Assembly (NCBI RefSeq): GCF_028752835.1
Contig: NZ_CP087952.1
Location: 725,041-789,040, forward strand
DNA from: Desulfosarcina sp. BuS5
GTDB taxonomy: Bacteria > Desulfobacterota > Desulfobacteria > Desulfobacterales > BuS5
Direction of reading: 5' to 3'
Length of the DNA stretch: 64,000 bases
The position numbers and the translations under genes were made by a program. Shown here one piece after another: positions 17,736-26,332 of the stretch (position 1 is the first letter of the stretch; the number at the start of each line of letters is the position of its first letter). The notes under the pieces were generated by a model. It ran no database searches. It saw nothing but the letters and a program-made list of their open reading frames with translations, and was not told the origin of the DNA.

Positions 17736-19484
17736 ATGGATTATTTTCGGATCCTTAATCTTGAAAAAGAACCTTTTTCCAATTCACCTGATCCCGATTT
17801 TTTCTACCGGTCCAGGCAGCATCTGGACTGCCTGCAGAAGATTGAACTTTCCGTGCGCCTGCGCCGGGGCCTTAATTTTGTTGTGGGCGACGTGGGCGCC
17901 GGCAAAACCACCCTCTGCCGGCAGCTTATTCGAAATTTTGCATCTGATGATAAAATAGATACGCACCTTATCCTGGATCCCGATTTCGGCAGTCCCCTGG
18001 AATTTCTTGTTACAGTTGCAGAGATATTCAATGAGGAACAGCCTGACAAAAATGCCGGGGAAAGGCAGATAAAAGAGATTATCAAGCAGAATATTTTTCG
18101 GAGAGGCGTTGACGAGAAAAAAATTATCGTTCTGATTATTGATGAGGGCCAGAAAATTCCCCTTCCCTGCCTTGAAATTCTGCGTGAGTTCCTCAATTTT
18201 GAAACCAATCAGCACAAGTTGCTGCAGATAGTTATTTTTGCTCAAAGAGAAATAGAAAAGCGACTTGAAAACTATAAGAATTTTGCGGACAGAATAAATC
18301 TTTATCATATCCTGAAACCGATGAATTTTTCAGGCACAAAGGCTATGATCGAGTATCGTCTGGAAAAATCGGCGGAAGCTGCCGGGCGCGTTTTTAACCC
18401 GTTCAGTCACTCCGCTTTATGGGCGATATACAGGTTTACCGGAGGGTACCCGCGCAAAATTGTAACATTATGTCATACCAGCCTTTTGGCCATGATTATC
18501 CAGAATAAAACCACGGCCGGGCTGCGCCTGGTACGTTCCTGCGTAAAGCGTTCGCTCCCTTCGCTCTATAGAAAAAGATTTCCGGCGCTTGCGGCGCTGC
18601 TGCTTGTCTGTCTTGTGAGCGCTCTTTTTATATATGAATTCCGGCCGGAAATCTTGAATCCCTTTATTTCTCTGAATGATCAAAGCATAGAGGCTTCTCT
18701 GCAGGAGCCGGATTTCAGCTTTGATGCGGCGGAAACAATGGAGAGCACGAAAGTGCCTGAGAATATTGATCCGGTTAATATAAATGATGCCGAGCGCGGG
18801 CCGGAAGCTGTTATTGATACAGAGCAGGCTGTAACACCTTTAAACAACCCGCCGGGACCCAAAAAGCAGGAAGAGCCGAAAAAACAAGACCAGGCAGTTG
18901 TCAATAATCATAGTCCGGTGGAAAATTATACGCCTATGCCGCTTGTGCCCAAACCGATTATGCCCAAACCGATTATTCTGGGTTCGGTACGCTTAAAGGA
19001 GAATGAGACCCTGTGGCGGTTGCTGGAAAAGGTTTACGGTTTATGCACTCCTCAATATTTAAAAGCAGTGCTTTTAATAAATCCTGAAATTAAAAATCAG
19101 GATCATGTTGAGGTGGGACAAAAGATTACTCTTCCGGCAACACCCGTTGAAAACAAAACATTTCCCCCCAGGGCATGGTTTGTCAAGCTTGAAGAAAAAA
19201 AATTTCTTGCAGACGCACTTGAATACCTCAGGTTATACCCTGAAGACGCTCCTCCGGCACATTTAATTCCATATTGGAATAAACATGCCGGTCTTAAATA
19301 TACAATATTTCTGAAAGATATTTTTATCACGGAAGCATCCGCTTTAAAACGTTTCAGGTCCCTGGATCCGACTGCATATCCGGACGGGGAAGTCATTTTA
19401 CTGCAGAATGATGACACGGTTTTTTTTGCCGATCCTGTTTGGGAGTCAGGTTTGCAAGTCAGGACTGGAGGCCCGGTAAATTGA
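17736..19484 (+). CDS. mshM: ExeA/MshM-like AAA ATPase with LysM domain
   Basis: 582 aa. AAA domain at about residues 1-270 beginning MDYFRILNLEKEPFSNSPDP, with Walker A GDVGAGKTT and Walker B VLIIDEGQ. A transmembrane helix near 285-303 leads to a periplasmic part that is proline-rich (repeated PKPI, from a 15-bp tandem repeat in DNA) and a LysM-like domain at about 420-465 (ENETLWRLLEKVYGL..VEVGQKITLPA). ExeA-type proteins bind peptidoglycan and help the secretin assemble through the wall. Its TGA overlaps the TTG start of the next gene. Confidence 0.85.
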   Translation: MDYFRILNLEKEPFSNSPDPDFFYRSRQHLDCLQKIELSVRLRRGLNFVVGDVGAGKTTLCRQLIRNFASDDKIDTHLILDPDFGSPLEFLVTVAEIFNEEQPDKNAGERQIKEIIKQNIFRRGVDEKKIIVLIIDEGQKIPLPCLEILREFLNFETNQHKLLQIVIFAQREIEKRLENYKNFADRINLYHILKPMNFSGTKAMIEYRLEKSAEAAGRVFNPFSHSALWAIYRFTGGYPRKIVTLCHTSLLAMIIQNKTTAGLRLVRSCVKRSLPSLYRKRFPALAALLLVCLVSALFIYEFRPEILNPFISLNDQSIEASLQEPDFSFDAAETMESTKVPENIDPVNINDAERGPEAVIDTEQAVTPLNNPPGPKKQEEPKKQDQAVVNNHSPVENYTPMPLVPKPIMPKPIILGSVRLKENETLWRLLEKVYGLCTPQYLKAVLLINPEIKNQDHVEVGQKITLPATPVENKTFPPRAWFVKLEEKKFLADALEYLRLYPEDAPPAHLIPYWNKHAGLKYTIFLKDIFITEASALKRFRSLDPTAYPDGEVILLQNDDTVFFADPVWESGLQVRTGGPVN

Positions 19485-21190
19485 TAGCTAATAAAAAACT
19501 TGGAGAAATGCTTGTAGAGGGCGGCCTTTTAAGCGAGGAGCAGCTCCGGCAGGCAATGCCGGATCATAAAAGGAACAATATAAAGCTGGGTCAGTTCCTT
19601 GTAAGGGAAGGGATAGTAAGCAGCACCCAGATCGTGGAGCTTATTTCAACCCAGCTTAATATCAAAAAATATCATCCTGATGATTATCCTGTAGATATGG
19701 CTCTGGCAAGGATAATCCCCGTGGAAATAGCTCATAAATACCAGGCTGTTCCGCTTTGCAGCAGCAGTTTTCTGCTTACCGTGGCCATGACTGATCCTAT
19801 GGATATTGCGGCCCTGGATGCAATCGAGGTGCATACCAATACAGAGATAGAAGCCATTATCTGCACCAATCAGGAGCTTGTTCATCTGATCAATGTGCTC
19901 TACGGCACATATTCCGGTATCGGCGGTGTGCTGGACAGCATGAATGGTATTGAGGTTGATGCCGGCAAAAGACAGGATGAGGCTGTTTACGGCGATGATG
20001 TTGAAGTCGGATCTCTGCAGGATATGGCTGAAGAGGCTCCGGTAGTTCGGCTTGTAAATTCGGTTTTGTCCCAGGCTGTCCGGGAAAGCGCCAGTGATAT
20101 TCATATAAGTCCTGAAAAGGATTATGTGCAGGTCCGGTTCCGGGTGGACGGAAAGCTGCATGAAGTGCCGGCTCCGCCCAAATCCATGATTTTGCCCGTA
20201 ATATCCAGGCTTAAAATTCTTGCCAATATGGATATTGCATTATCCAGGATTCCCCAAGACGGACGATTTACGGTCAAGATGGACAACAAGGAGATAAATT
20301 TCAGGGCTTCGACCGTGCCGACTATTTATGGTGAAAACATTGTCCTTCGGCTGCTTGATACCAGCGCTGCCATACATACCCTGGACAGCCTGGGAATGTC
20401 GAAAGGTGACCGTAAAAAGATAGAGAGTATGATCGTAAAGCCTCATGGAATGATTCTGAGCACCGGTCCCACCGGCAGCGGCAAGAGCACCACGCTCTAT
20501 TCCATTCTCAAGAAGATAAATACACCGGATATTAATATAATTACCCTGGAAGATCCTGTTGAATACAGGCTTAAAAAAATAAGGCAGATCCAGCTTAATC
20601 GAAAAGCCGGGATGACCTTTGCCGGCGGGTTGCGGTCTATACTGCGCCAGGATCCGGATGTTATAATGGTCGGCGAGATTCGCGACGGAGAGACCGCGAC
20701 ACTCGCAGTTCAGTCGGCTCTGACCGGTCACCGGGTCTTGAGCACGGTTCATACCAATGATGCCGCCGGCGCCATCACAAGATTTATAGATATGGGCATA
20801 GAGCCTTTCCTGGTATCTTCGGTAATCCTTGTATCTGTTGCCCAGCGCTTGATAAGGAAAGTATGTCCTTACTGCAAAAAGCCCTTCCGGCCTCCGGAAG
20901 AGGCTTTAAAGTACTGGGGGCTTGATAAAGTAGAAGGCGCTGATTTTGTGCGCGGAAGCGGCTGCATGAATTGTATGGATAAAGGTTACAGCGGCCGGAC
21001 GGGAATATTCGAGGTTCTTATTATCGACGATATGATTCAGGATATGATACTGAAACACAAGTCAGCCCTGGAGATAACCCGCGCTGCCAGTCAGTCCGGA
21101 AGTCTCTCAACCCTTCGGGAAGATGCGGTAAGGAAGGTCGCCCAGGGTATCACAACACTTGAAGAAGCGGCATCCGCCGTGATGATATAG
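19481..21190 (+). CDS. mshE: Type IV pilus extension ATPase (MshE/PilB)
   Basis: Hexameric motor that drives pilus growth. The start is TTG 19481 (IANKKLGEML), with GGAG at 19467-19470. The N-terminus holds two copies of the MshEN-type motif, KLGEMLVEGGLLSEEQL and KLGQFLVREGIVSSTQI, known in this family as a cyclic-di-GMP binding site. Walker A is STGPTGSGKSTTLY, the Asp box and Walker B are VIMVGEIRDGETA, the His box is HRVLSTVHTNDA, and a zinc tetracysteine is formed by CPYC and CMNC. About 569 aa. It is followed by a MITE-like repeat that parts it from mshG. Confidence 0.92.
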   Translation: MIANKKLGEMLVEGGLLSEEQLRQAMPDHKRNNIKLGQFLVREGIVSSTQIVELISTQLNIKKYHPDDYPVDMALARIIPVEIAHKYQAVPLCSSSFLLTVAMTDPMDIAALDAIEVHTNTEIEAIICTNQELVHLINVLYGTYSGIGGVLDSMNGIEVDAGKRQDEAVYGDDVEVGSLQDMAEEAPVVRLVNSVLSQAVRESASDIHISPEKDYVQVRFRVDGKLHEVPAPPKSMILPVISRLKILANMDIALSRIPQDGRFTVKMDNKEINFRASTVPTIYGENIVLRLLDTSAAIHTLDSLGMSKGDRKKIESMIVKPHGMILSTGPTGSGKSTTLYSILKKINTPDINIITLEDPVEYRLKKIRQIQLNRKAGMTFAGGLRSILRQDPDVIMVGEIRDGETATLAVQSALTGHRVLSTVHTNDAAGAITRFIDMGIEPFLVSSVILVSVAQRLIRKVCPYCKKPFRPPEEALKYWGLDKVEGADFVRGSGCMNCMDKGYSGRTGIFEVLIIDDMIQDMILKHKSALEITRAASQSGSLSTLREDAVRKVAQGITTLEEAASAVMI

Positions 21191-21317
21191 ATAGATTTCC
21201 AGATAATTCATTTCACTGCGTTATCGGTCGTTGAAGTAGAGACGCAAAATTTTGCGTCTCTACCACCCTTGGCCTTGTGCCAAAATTGAAATCTGGTAAT
21301 TATCTGAAAATCTATAA
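21189..21317 (-). repeat. MITE-like repeat, inverted copy of 2271-2398
   Basis: The same element as copy A in reverse orientation, with the same 28-bp palindromic core. Ends ATAGATTTCCAGATAATT and TAATTATCTGAAAATCTATA form inverted repeats. It fills the gap between two co-transcribed pilus genes and could fold into a long hairpin in mRNA. Confidence 0.75.
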
Positions 21318-21335
21318 ATTTATAAAGGTTTCCTA

Positions 21336-22556
21336 ATGCCGAAATATTCATACAAAGCCATAAACGAAACAGGTGGTCGGGCAGCCGGTGTAATTGAAGC
21401 CGATTCCCCGGACGCGGTTGGCAATATTCTTGCCGGGCGGGGATTTATACCTTTGAAGATCTCTGAACAGGAGGACAGTCTGTTACCACCGGCCCTGGCA
21501 TTACTTAAGAATAAAATGGTCTCCGCCAGGGCTCAGGATCTGATTGTTTTTACAAAACAGTTCAAAACCATGACCAAAGCCGGAGTGCCCACCTTAAAGC
21601 TGCTTCATGTTCTCGAAAACCAGACCGAGAATAAAAAGCTGAAAAAAATAGCAGGGTTAATGCCCCAGGATATTACCAGGGGTGAAAGCCTTTTTAATGC
21701 TTTTAAAAAGCATCCGGAAACATTTTCCAATTTATACTGCAGCATGGTGCGTGCCGGTGAAGCCAGCGGCAAGCTGCCGGAAGTCCTTGAACGGCTGATT
21801 TATATTATAGAACATGAAAACAAGCTTAAAACAGATATCAAGGCAGCGCTTACGTATCCGGTGATTGTTCTCTTTTTTCTATTTTCGGCTTTTTTTATTC
21901 TGTTGACCCTGGTTATTCCGAAGTTTGTTAATGTTTTTGTTAAATCAGGTGTTGATATACCTGCTCCCACCAGGATCTGCATACTTATGTACCAGTTTAT
22001 TACCGGATACTGGTATATAGTCGCCGGGCTTATAGTCGCAGTGGTGATATCCATGTTCTGTTATCTAAGAACGAAACGCGGCCGGTATGCGCTGGATGCC
22101 TTAATGATGAAGATACCCCTGCTGGGTCCTATGTTCGTCAAGTCCGTCATGTCACGCTTTGCCAGCATATTTGCCATACTTCAGTCAAGCGGGGTGAGTG
22201 CTTTGAACTCCCTCAAGATTCTTGCAGGCACCGTAAACAACAGGGCAATTGCAAGAGAATTTGACCTGATATCGGATCGTCTTGAAGAAGGAAGAGGTAT
22301 CGCAGAGCCGCTAAGGGCGGCCAAATATTTTACGCCCATGGTTACAAATATGGTCTCCATAGGGGAGGAAACCGGCAATCTTGATGAAATGCTGGGAGAA
22401 ATTTCGGATCATTATGATGCAGAGCTTGAGTATAATATTAAAAGATTGTCTGAAGCAATCGGTCCGATCCTGACCATCGGACTGGCTATTGTCGTAGGTT
22501 TTTTTGCCTTGTCAGTATTCCTGCCGATGTGGGATATGGCCAAAATGGTGAGGTAG
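21336..22556 (+). CDS. mshG: Pilus inner-membrane platform protein (MshG/PilC/GspF)
   Basis: 406 aa with the two repeated GspF cytoplasmic domains, each followed by membrane helices (about 170-200, 220-240, 375-400). Typical phrases: DLIVFTKQFKTMTKAGVPTLKLL, YCSMVRAGEASGKLPEVL, FASIFAILQSSGVSALNSL and MVSIGEETGNLDEMLGEISD. It anchors the extension ATPase and loads pilins. Confidence 0.92.
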   Translation: MPKYSYKAINETGGRAAGVIEADSPDAVGNILAGRGFIPLKISEQEDSLLPPALALLKNKMVSARAQDLIVFTKQFKTMTKAGVPTLKLLHVLENQTENKKLKKIAGLMPQDITRGESLFNAFKKHPETFSNLYCSMVRAGEASGKLPEVLERLIYIIEHENKLKTDIKAALTYPVIVLFFLFSAFFILLTLVIPKFVNVFVKSGVDIPAPTRICILMYQFITGYWYIVAGLIVAVVISMFCYLRTKRGRYALDALMMKIPLLGPMFVKSVMSRFASIFAILQSSGVSALNSLKILAGTVNNRAIAREFDLISDRLEEGRGIAEPLRAAKYFTPMVTNMVSIGEETGNLDEMLGEISDHYDAELEYNIKRLSEAIGPILTIGLAIVVGFFALSVFLPMWDMAKMVR

Positions 22557-22575
22557 GAGCAGGTATGCGTAGGCA

Positions 22576-23910
22576 ATGAAAAATTTTAGATTTAACATCA
22601 GCCTGTATGTTATAATACCGCTTATCTCAATGGGCGCTGTGACTTTTGCCGTGATTATCACCTATGAAATCACGGCCTATTATCTGCGAAAAGGCTTGAA
22701 CCCTTTCTGGCCGGCGGCTTTCTGGGGCATGGTTATGCTTGTTTTTACCGGCTGCATCAGTTTTTTGATAGCAAAAATTATAATAGGTCCACTGGAACGT
22801 TTTGTTCAAAAAGCCGAAAACCTTGGGGTAGTGCAAAAAAATACGGGCATAAAAGAATCCCTCAAGGATGATATGGGACGCTTCACCTCTGTTTTTGATC
22901 AGGTCACGGAACTCCTTTCAAGGGTGGAGGCGCGGAAGCTTTTCCCCCTGATAACGGGCAGCAGCCGGGGGATAAGGGGTGTATTGAACCGGATTATAAA
23001 AGTAGCCCCGACCGATTCAACGGTTCTTATCCTGGGAGAAACCGGCACCGGCAAGGAACTGGTCGCCACTAGTATTTACAAGCACAGCCGCCGCAAAGAT
23101 AAACCCTTTGTTACGATTAATTGCGCGGCCATACCTGCCGGCCTGCTTGAGAGTGAACTTTTCGGACATGAAAAGGGCTCCTTTACAGATGCAGGAGCCA
23201 GGAAAACCGGCCGCTTTGAACTTGCCGACAAGGGGACAATATTCCTGGATGAAATCGGGGACATGCCCCTCGATACCCAGGCCAAGCTGCTGCGAGTTCT
23301 GGAGAACCGGTATATAGAACGGGTGGGAGGCTCACAGCAGATCAGGGTGGATGTGCGGATCATCGCCGCCACAAACCGGAACCTGGAAGAGATGGTAAAA
23401 CAAAACAGATTCCGCCGGGATCTTTTCTACCGGCTCAATGTTTTTTCAATCATTATTCCTCCCTTGCGTGAAAGAAAAGAGGATATCCCGGCCATAGCCG
23501 ATCATTTTATTAAAAAGCTGGGAAAGGGGGTCGATATAGCCCCTGAAAGCATGAACATCCTTTCCGCTTATCACTGGCCCGGGAATGTCAGGGAACTTCA
23601 AAATATAATTGAATCCGCATCAATTACTGCAAAGGATACGATTGAACCGGTGCAGCTCTTGTCACTTATTGCAAAATACCCGCAAGAGGCTGGTTCAATT
23701 TTTGCCGGAGATGAATCAGATAATTCAAGCTGTAATATTGATCAGCGTATTCAGGAATATGAAAAAGGGATTATTATCGCGGCCCTTAACCGGACCGGAG
23801 GTGTGCAGATCAGGGCCGCCAAAATGCTTGGCATTAAAGAGCGAAGTTTGTGGCACCGGATTAAAAAGTACGGCATTGATGTTAATTCATTCAAGTCCGA
23901 TGCCGGGTGA
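22576..23910 (+). CDS. Membrane-anchored sigma-54 activator without receiver domain
   Basis: 444 aa. Two transmembrane helices (about 8-32 and 45-70) precede a HAMP-like linker, an AAA+ sigma-54 activator domain (about 125-355) and a Fis-type HTH at the C-terminus (GGVQIRAAKMLGIKERSLWHRI). Walker A is GETGTGKE and the arginine-finger region is FRRDLFYRLNVF. The sigma-54 contact loop, usually GAFTGA, reads GSFTDA here. No phosphoacceptor domain is present, so the signal is probably sensed at the membrane. A sigma-54 promoter 1 kb downstream precedes the pilin gene, making pilin transcription its likely target. Confidence 0.87.
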   Translation: MKNFRFNISLYVIIPLISMGAVTFAVIITYEITAYYLRKGLNPFWPAAFWGMVMLVFTGCISFLIAKIIIGPLERFVQKAENLGVVQKNTGIKESLKDDMGRFTSVFDQVTELLSRVEARKLFPLITGSSRGIRGVLNRIIKVAPTDSTVLILGETGTGKELVATSIYKHSRRKDKPFVTINCAAIPAGLLESELFGHEKGSFTDAGARKTGRFELADKGTIFLDEIGDMPLDTQAKLLRVLENRYIERVGGSQQIRVDVRIIAATNRNLEEMVKQNRFRRDLFYRLNVFSIIIPPLRERKEDIPAIADHFIKKLGKGVDIAPESMNILSAYHWPGNVRELQNIIESASITAKDTIEPVQLLSLIAKYPQEAGSIFAGDESDNSSCNIDQRIQEYEKGIIIAALNRTGGVQIRAAKMLGIKERSLWHRIKKYGIDVNSFKSDAG

Positions 23911-24067
23911 GAATGTCTGAACTGTGATTTGTATGATTAAATGATGGGCTATGATTTGAAAAACCGGGGAAGTTATAAAGTCTGCAATATTATAATTATT
24001 CAACTTGCGAAAACAAATTATGCCGCAACAATAATAATGCAAGGTGTTATTAAAACAATAGCAACCC

Positions 24068-24096
24068 TTGACGATATTATCCCTTTGGTATATTAT
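24068..24096 (+). promoter_or_regulatory. Putative promoter of the higBA module
   Basis: TTGACG (24068-24073) and TATTAT (24091-24096) with a 17-bp spacer, just before the higB ATG at 24105. Such promoters are usually repressed by the antitoxin. Confidence 0.5.
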
Positions 24097-24104
24097 TAAT
24101 ATTG

Positions 24105-24385
24105 ATGATAAAGGCATTCAAGTGCAAAGAAACTAAAAAAATATTTAACGGTCGTTTTCCAGCAAATTGCCTAATGATATTCAGAGGCTTGCTGAGTGTA
24201 AGCTGGTTATGCTTCATAATGCCGGAGGCATTAACGACCTTCGGGTTCCTCCTGCCAACCGGCTGGAAGCATTAAGGGGAACAAGGAAGGGGCGGCACAG
24301 TATTCGAATTAATGATCAGTGGCGTATTTGTTTTAAATGGCGTGCTGATGGCGTATATCATGTTGAAATAACAGATTATCATTGA
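24105..24385 (+). pseudogene. higB: HigB-like toxin with a one-base frameshift
   Basis: ATG 24105 gives MIKAFKCKETKKIFNGRF, the normal HigB start, but the frame then fails. Adding one T to the TTTT run at 24155-24158 restores SSKLPNDIQRLAECKL and the rest: DLRVPPANRLEALRG, HSIRINDQWRICF and VEITDYH. Full-length HigB is a ribosome-associated mRNA endonuclease of about 92 aa. The present allele could only make a downstream fragment from TTG 24167. Either a real loss of function or a homopolymer sequencing error. Confidence 0.78.
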
Positions 24386-24393
24386 GGTATAGT

Positions 24394-24693
24394 ATGAGAG
24401 ATTTTCCACCGGTTCATCCTGGTGAAATCCTGCTTGAGGAATTTTTAAAACCTATGGGAATTAGTCAATATCGCCTTGCAAAAGATATAGGTGTCGCGGC
24501 TATGCGTATCAACAAAATTGTTCGCGGCAAAAGGGGAATCAGCGCGGATACGGCGCTTCGCCTTGCCCGCTATTTTGGAATGTCGGTTGAATTCTGGACA
24601 GGAATCCAGACTCATTATGAGACTGAAATGGCTAAAATGGTACTCGCAGGCCGGCTTGAGAAGGAAGTAAAAATTTTTGCGCAAGCCGTTTGA
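24394..24693 (+). CDS. higA: HigA-type antitoxin, XRE-family HTH
   Basis: About 99 aa. It begins MRDFPPVHPGEILLEEFLKP, the hallmark of HigA/VapI antitoxins. The HTH is at about residues 25-50 (SQYRLAKDIGVAAMRINKIV) with RGKRGISADTALRLARYF after it. It binds and silences HigB and represses the operon. The start is ATG 24394 behind GAGG (24384-24387). Intact, although its toxin is frameshifted. Confidence 0.9.
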   Translation: MRDFPPVHPGEILLEEFLKPMGISQYRLAKDIGVAAMRINKIVRGKRGISADTALRLARYFGMSVEFWTGIQTHYETEMAKMVLAGRLEKEVKIFAQAV

Positions 24694-24770
24694 CAGCCGG
24701 CACAGGTAGAGCATGGACATTGCAAGGTCTGACCGGCAAACCTGAAAACGCAGTCCGCCCCATCAATAAA

Positions 24771-24808
24771 CCTGCAAAATTTGCAGTAAAACCTGCAAAT
24801 TTTGCAGG
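24771..24808. repeat. Tandem pair of palindromes (CCTGCAAATTTTGCAGG type)
   Basis: CCTGCAAAATTTGCAG at 24771-24786 and CCTGCAAATTTTGCAGG at 24792-24808, each self-complementary, 5 nt apart, downstream of higA. No T tract follows. The 24694-25044 interval holds no convincing gene; besides this pair it contains the sigma-54 promoter at 24931. Confidence 0.6.
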
Positions 24809-24930
24809 ATCTGAATAACGATTATAACGCATTAAGATTTAAGGGAAAAAATAATTTATTAAGTTTTTTGCTGTCTGATAAAGGCCTTAGACCGGATTCC
24901 TTCCATGCGGTATGCTAAGCGAACGGCTAT

Positions 24931-24946
24931 TGGCATTAAAACTGCA
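24931..24946 (+). promoter_or_regulatory. Sigma-54 (RpoN) promoter of the pilin gene
   Basis: TGGCATTAAAACTGCA has the -24 GG and -12 GC exactly 10 nt apart, as required for sigma-54, and matches the TGGCAC-N5-TTGCA consensus at most positions. It lies 98 nt before the pilin ATG, and the nearest regulator gene upstream is a sigma-54 activator. Confidence 0.62.
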
Positions 24947-25044
24947 CATTGTCAGGTTATCGGCATTGATTGTGTGCTGATTTGGCTGCCGGAAACATTG
25001 AACAAATAATAGTGAATTCTGAATTTATTTCAGGGAAGGTGAAT

Positions 25045-25494
25045 ATGAAAATTTTTACGAACAAGAGAAGCTGTGTTAATAACGAGGAAGGTTTCACCCT
25101 GATTGAAATCATCGCTGTTATTATCATCCTGGGCATTATGGCCGCTGTGGCTGTGCCCAAGTTCTTTGACATGCAGGAAGATGCAAAACAGGCTGTAATT
25201 AACGGCGCGCTGGCCGAAGGAGCGGCCAGATTTAACCATGCCTTTGGTAAATACATATTGAAAGAAAAAAAAGCACCTGCCACTATAGCCGACTTAACTG
25301 ATACCGAAACAGAAGATTATTTGGGTGCAACCCCCGGGACAGGGGAAAACATTGGTGATTTTGATATAAAATGGGAGAAGAGTACGGATGATCTTGTTAT
25401 TACAGTTACTAATGCCCCGACTGTTGGCGACTTGACAGATCTAATTGTAGTAAAAACAATTACCGGTATTGAGTGGGGATCATCTGGATCTTGA
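25045..25494 (+). CDS. Type IV pilin-like protein, likely major pilin (MshA type)
   Basis: Prepilin with a 16-residue basic leader (MKIFTNKRSCVNNEEG) cut before Phe by prepilin peptidase, then the hydrophobic spine FTLIEIIAVIIILGIMAAVA with Glu5. PKFFDMQEDAKQAVINGALA matches the start of MSHA-type pilins. About 149 aa with a glycine/threonine-rich C-terminus and no disulfide pair. The start is ATG 25045 behind AAGGTGA; the frame is open further upstream without a better start. Preceded by a sigma-54 promoter and followed by a strong terminator, so it is expressed alone, as expected for the major subunit. Confidence 0.82.
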   Translation: MKIFTNKRSCVNNEEGFTLIEIIAVIIILGIMAAVAVPKFFDMQEDAKQAVINGALAEGAARFNHAFGKYILKEKKAPATIADLTDTETEDYLGATPGTGENIGDFDIKWEKSTDDLVITVTNAPTVGDLTDLIVVKTITGIEWGSSGS

Positions 25495-25531
25495 TTTTAA
25501 TAATATTTTAGCTGAATTGGGATTTGACATG

Positions 25532-25565
25532 AGGCGGCGCTGTATAAATTACAGGCCGCCTTTTT
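25532..25565 (+). terminator. Rho-independent terminator after the pilin gene
   Basis: AGGCGGC (25532-25538) pairs with GCCGCCT (25555-25561) and is followed by five T. It isolates the pilin transcript from the genes beyond. Confidence 0.82.
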
Positions 25566-25621
25566 AGTTTCTACGCCGGCCGCCGTGATGTTTCATTTGA
25601 CAAACACGGAAGGGGATAATA

Positions 25622-25689
25622 TTTTAAGTTTTAAGTTTTAAGAAATATGCCACTTAAAACTTAATAACTTAATAACTTAAAACTTAATA
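25622..25689. repeat. Inverted repeat made of TTTTAAG / CTTAA iterations
   Basis: Left arm is TTTTAAG repeated three times (25622-25642), right arm is CTTAAAACTTAATAACTTAA and further iterations (25653-25687). The arms are roughly complementary. Similar structures occur at 50033-50076 and 59615-59697. Confidence 0.55.
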
Positions 25690-25716
25690 CACCAAAGCAG
25701 CGGGGAAATCAGTGCC

Positions 25717-25995
25717 ATGGCAGATTTGATAAGGCAGAAACGGGATAAAATCGTACAGTTGGCAGATAAATACGGAGCAAAAAACATACGTATTTTCGGC
25801 TCATTCGCACGAGGCGAAAACAATTCCGAAAGCGATGCGGATTTTCTGGTAAATATGGAGGGAAGCCTGCTGAGACGCATTGCGTTGATGCAGGATTTGG
25901 AAGATTTGCTCGGCAGGAAAGTGGATGTTGTTACAGAAAAAAGTGTTCACTGGTATGTTCGTGAAAGAATTATGAAAGAAGCTGTTCCCTTATGA
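25717..25995 (+). CDS. MNT-type minimal nucleotidyltransferase (MntA-like antitoxin)
   Basis: 92 aa nucleotidyltransferase fold with the catalytic motif GSFARGENNSESDADFLV (GSx10DxD). In known MntA-HepT pairs this enzyme inactivates the HEPN RNase by adding AMP to a tyrosine. The stop overlaps the start of the HEPN partner by 4 nt. All catalytic residues are present, so it appears functional. The pair sits between two pilus genes to which it has no metabolic relation. Confidence 0.9.
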   Translation: MADLIRQKRDKIVQLADKYGAKNIRIFGSFARGENNSESDADFLVNMEGSLLRRIALMQDLEDLLGRKVDVVTEKSVHWYVRERIMKEAVPL

Positions 25996-26327
25996 AAGAT
26001 CAACGACTTTATCTCATTCATATAAAAGAATGCATTGAGAAAATAGAACAATATACTGAAGACGGCGAATTATCGTTTTCAAATGATCCGAAAATACAGG
26101 ATGCGGTGATTCGTAATTTTGAAATTATCGGCGAAGCCGTAAAACGTCTTTCCGAAGATACACGGCAAACTGTTTCGGAAATACCCTGGAGGCAGTTTGC
26201 AGGATTACGAGATGTTCTGATTCATCAGTATGACGGTATAGATCTTTCAGAAGTATGGCTGACGGTTGTAGATGACCTGCCGATTTTGAAGGAAGCGGTC
26301 AGGACGCTCCTGGAATCTGATAAATAA
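25992..26327 (+). CDS. HepT-like HEPN ribonuclease toxin (DUF86)
   Basis: 111 aa, all-helical. The RNase motif RX4HXY is seen as RDVLIHQY near residue 80, after the conserved helix IQDAVIRNFEIIGEAVKRL. HepT toxins cut tRNA or other RNA when not modified by the partner nucleotidyltransferase. Intact. Confidence 0.9.
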   Translation: MKDQRLYLIHIKECIEKIEQYTEDGELSFSNDPKIQDAVIRNFEIIGEAVKRLSEDTRQTVSEIPWRQFAGLRDVLIHQYDGIDLSEVWLTVVDDLPILKEAVRTLLESDK

Positions 26328-26332
26328 AATAT

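Noticed and set aside
24767-24808. Palindromes after higA as a rho-independent terminator
   Set aside because: No T tract follows and the stems are AT-rich; kept only as a repeat.
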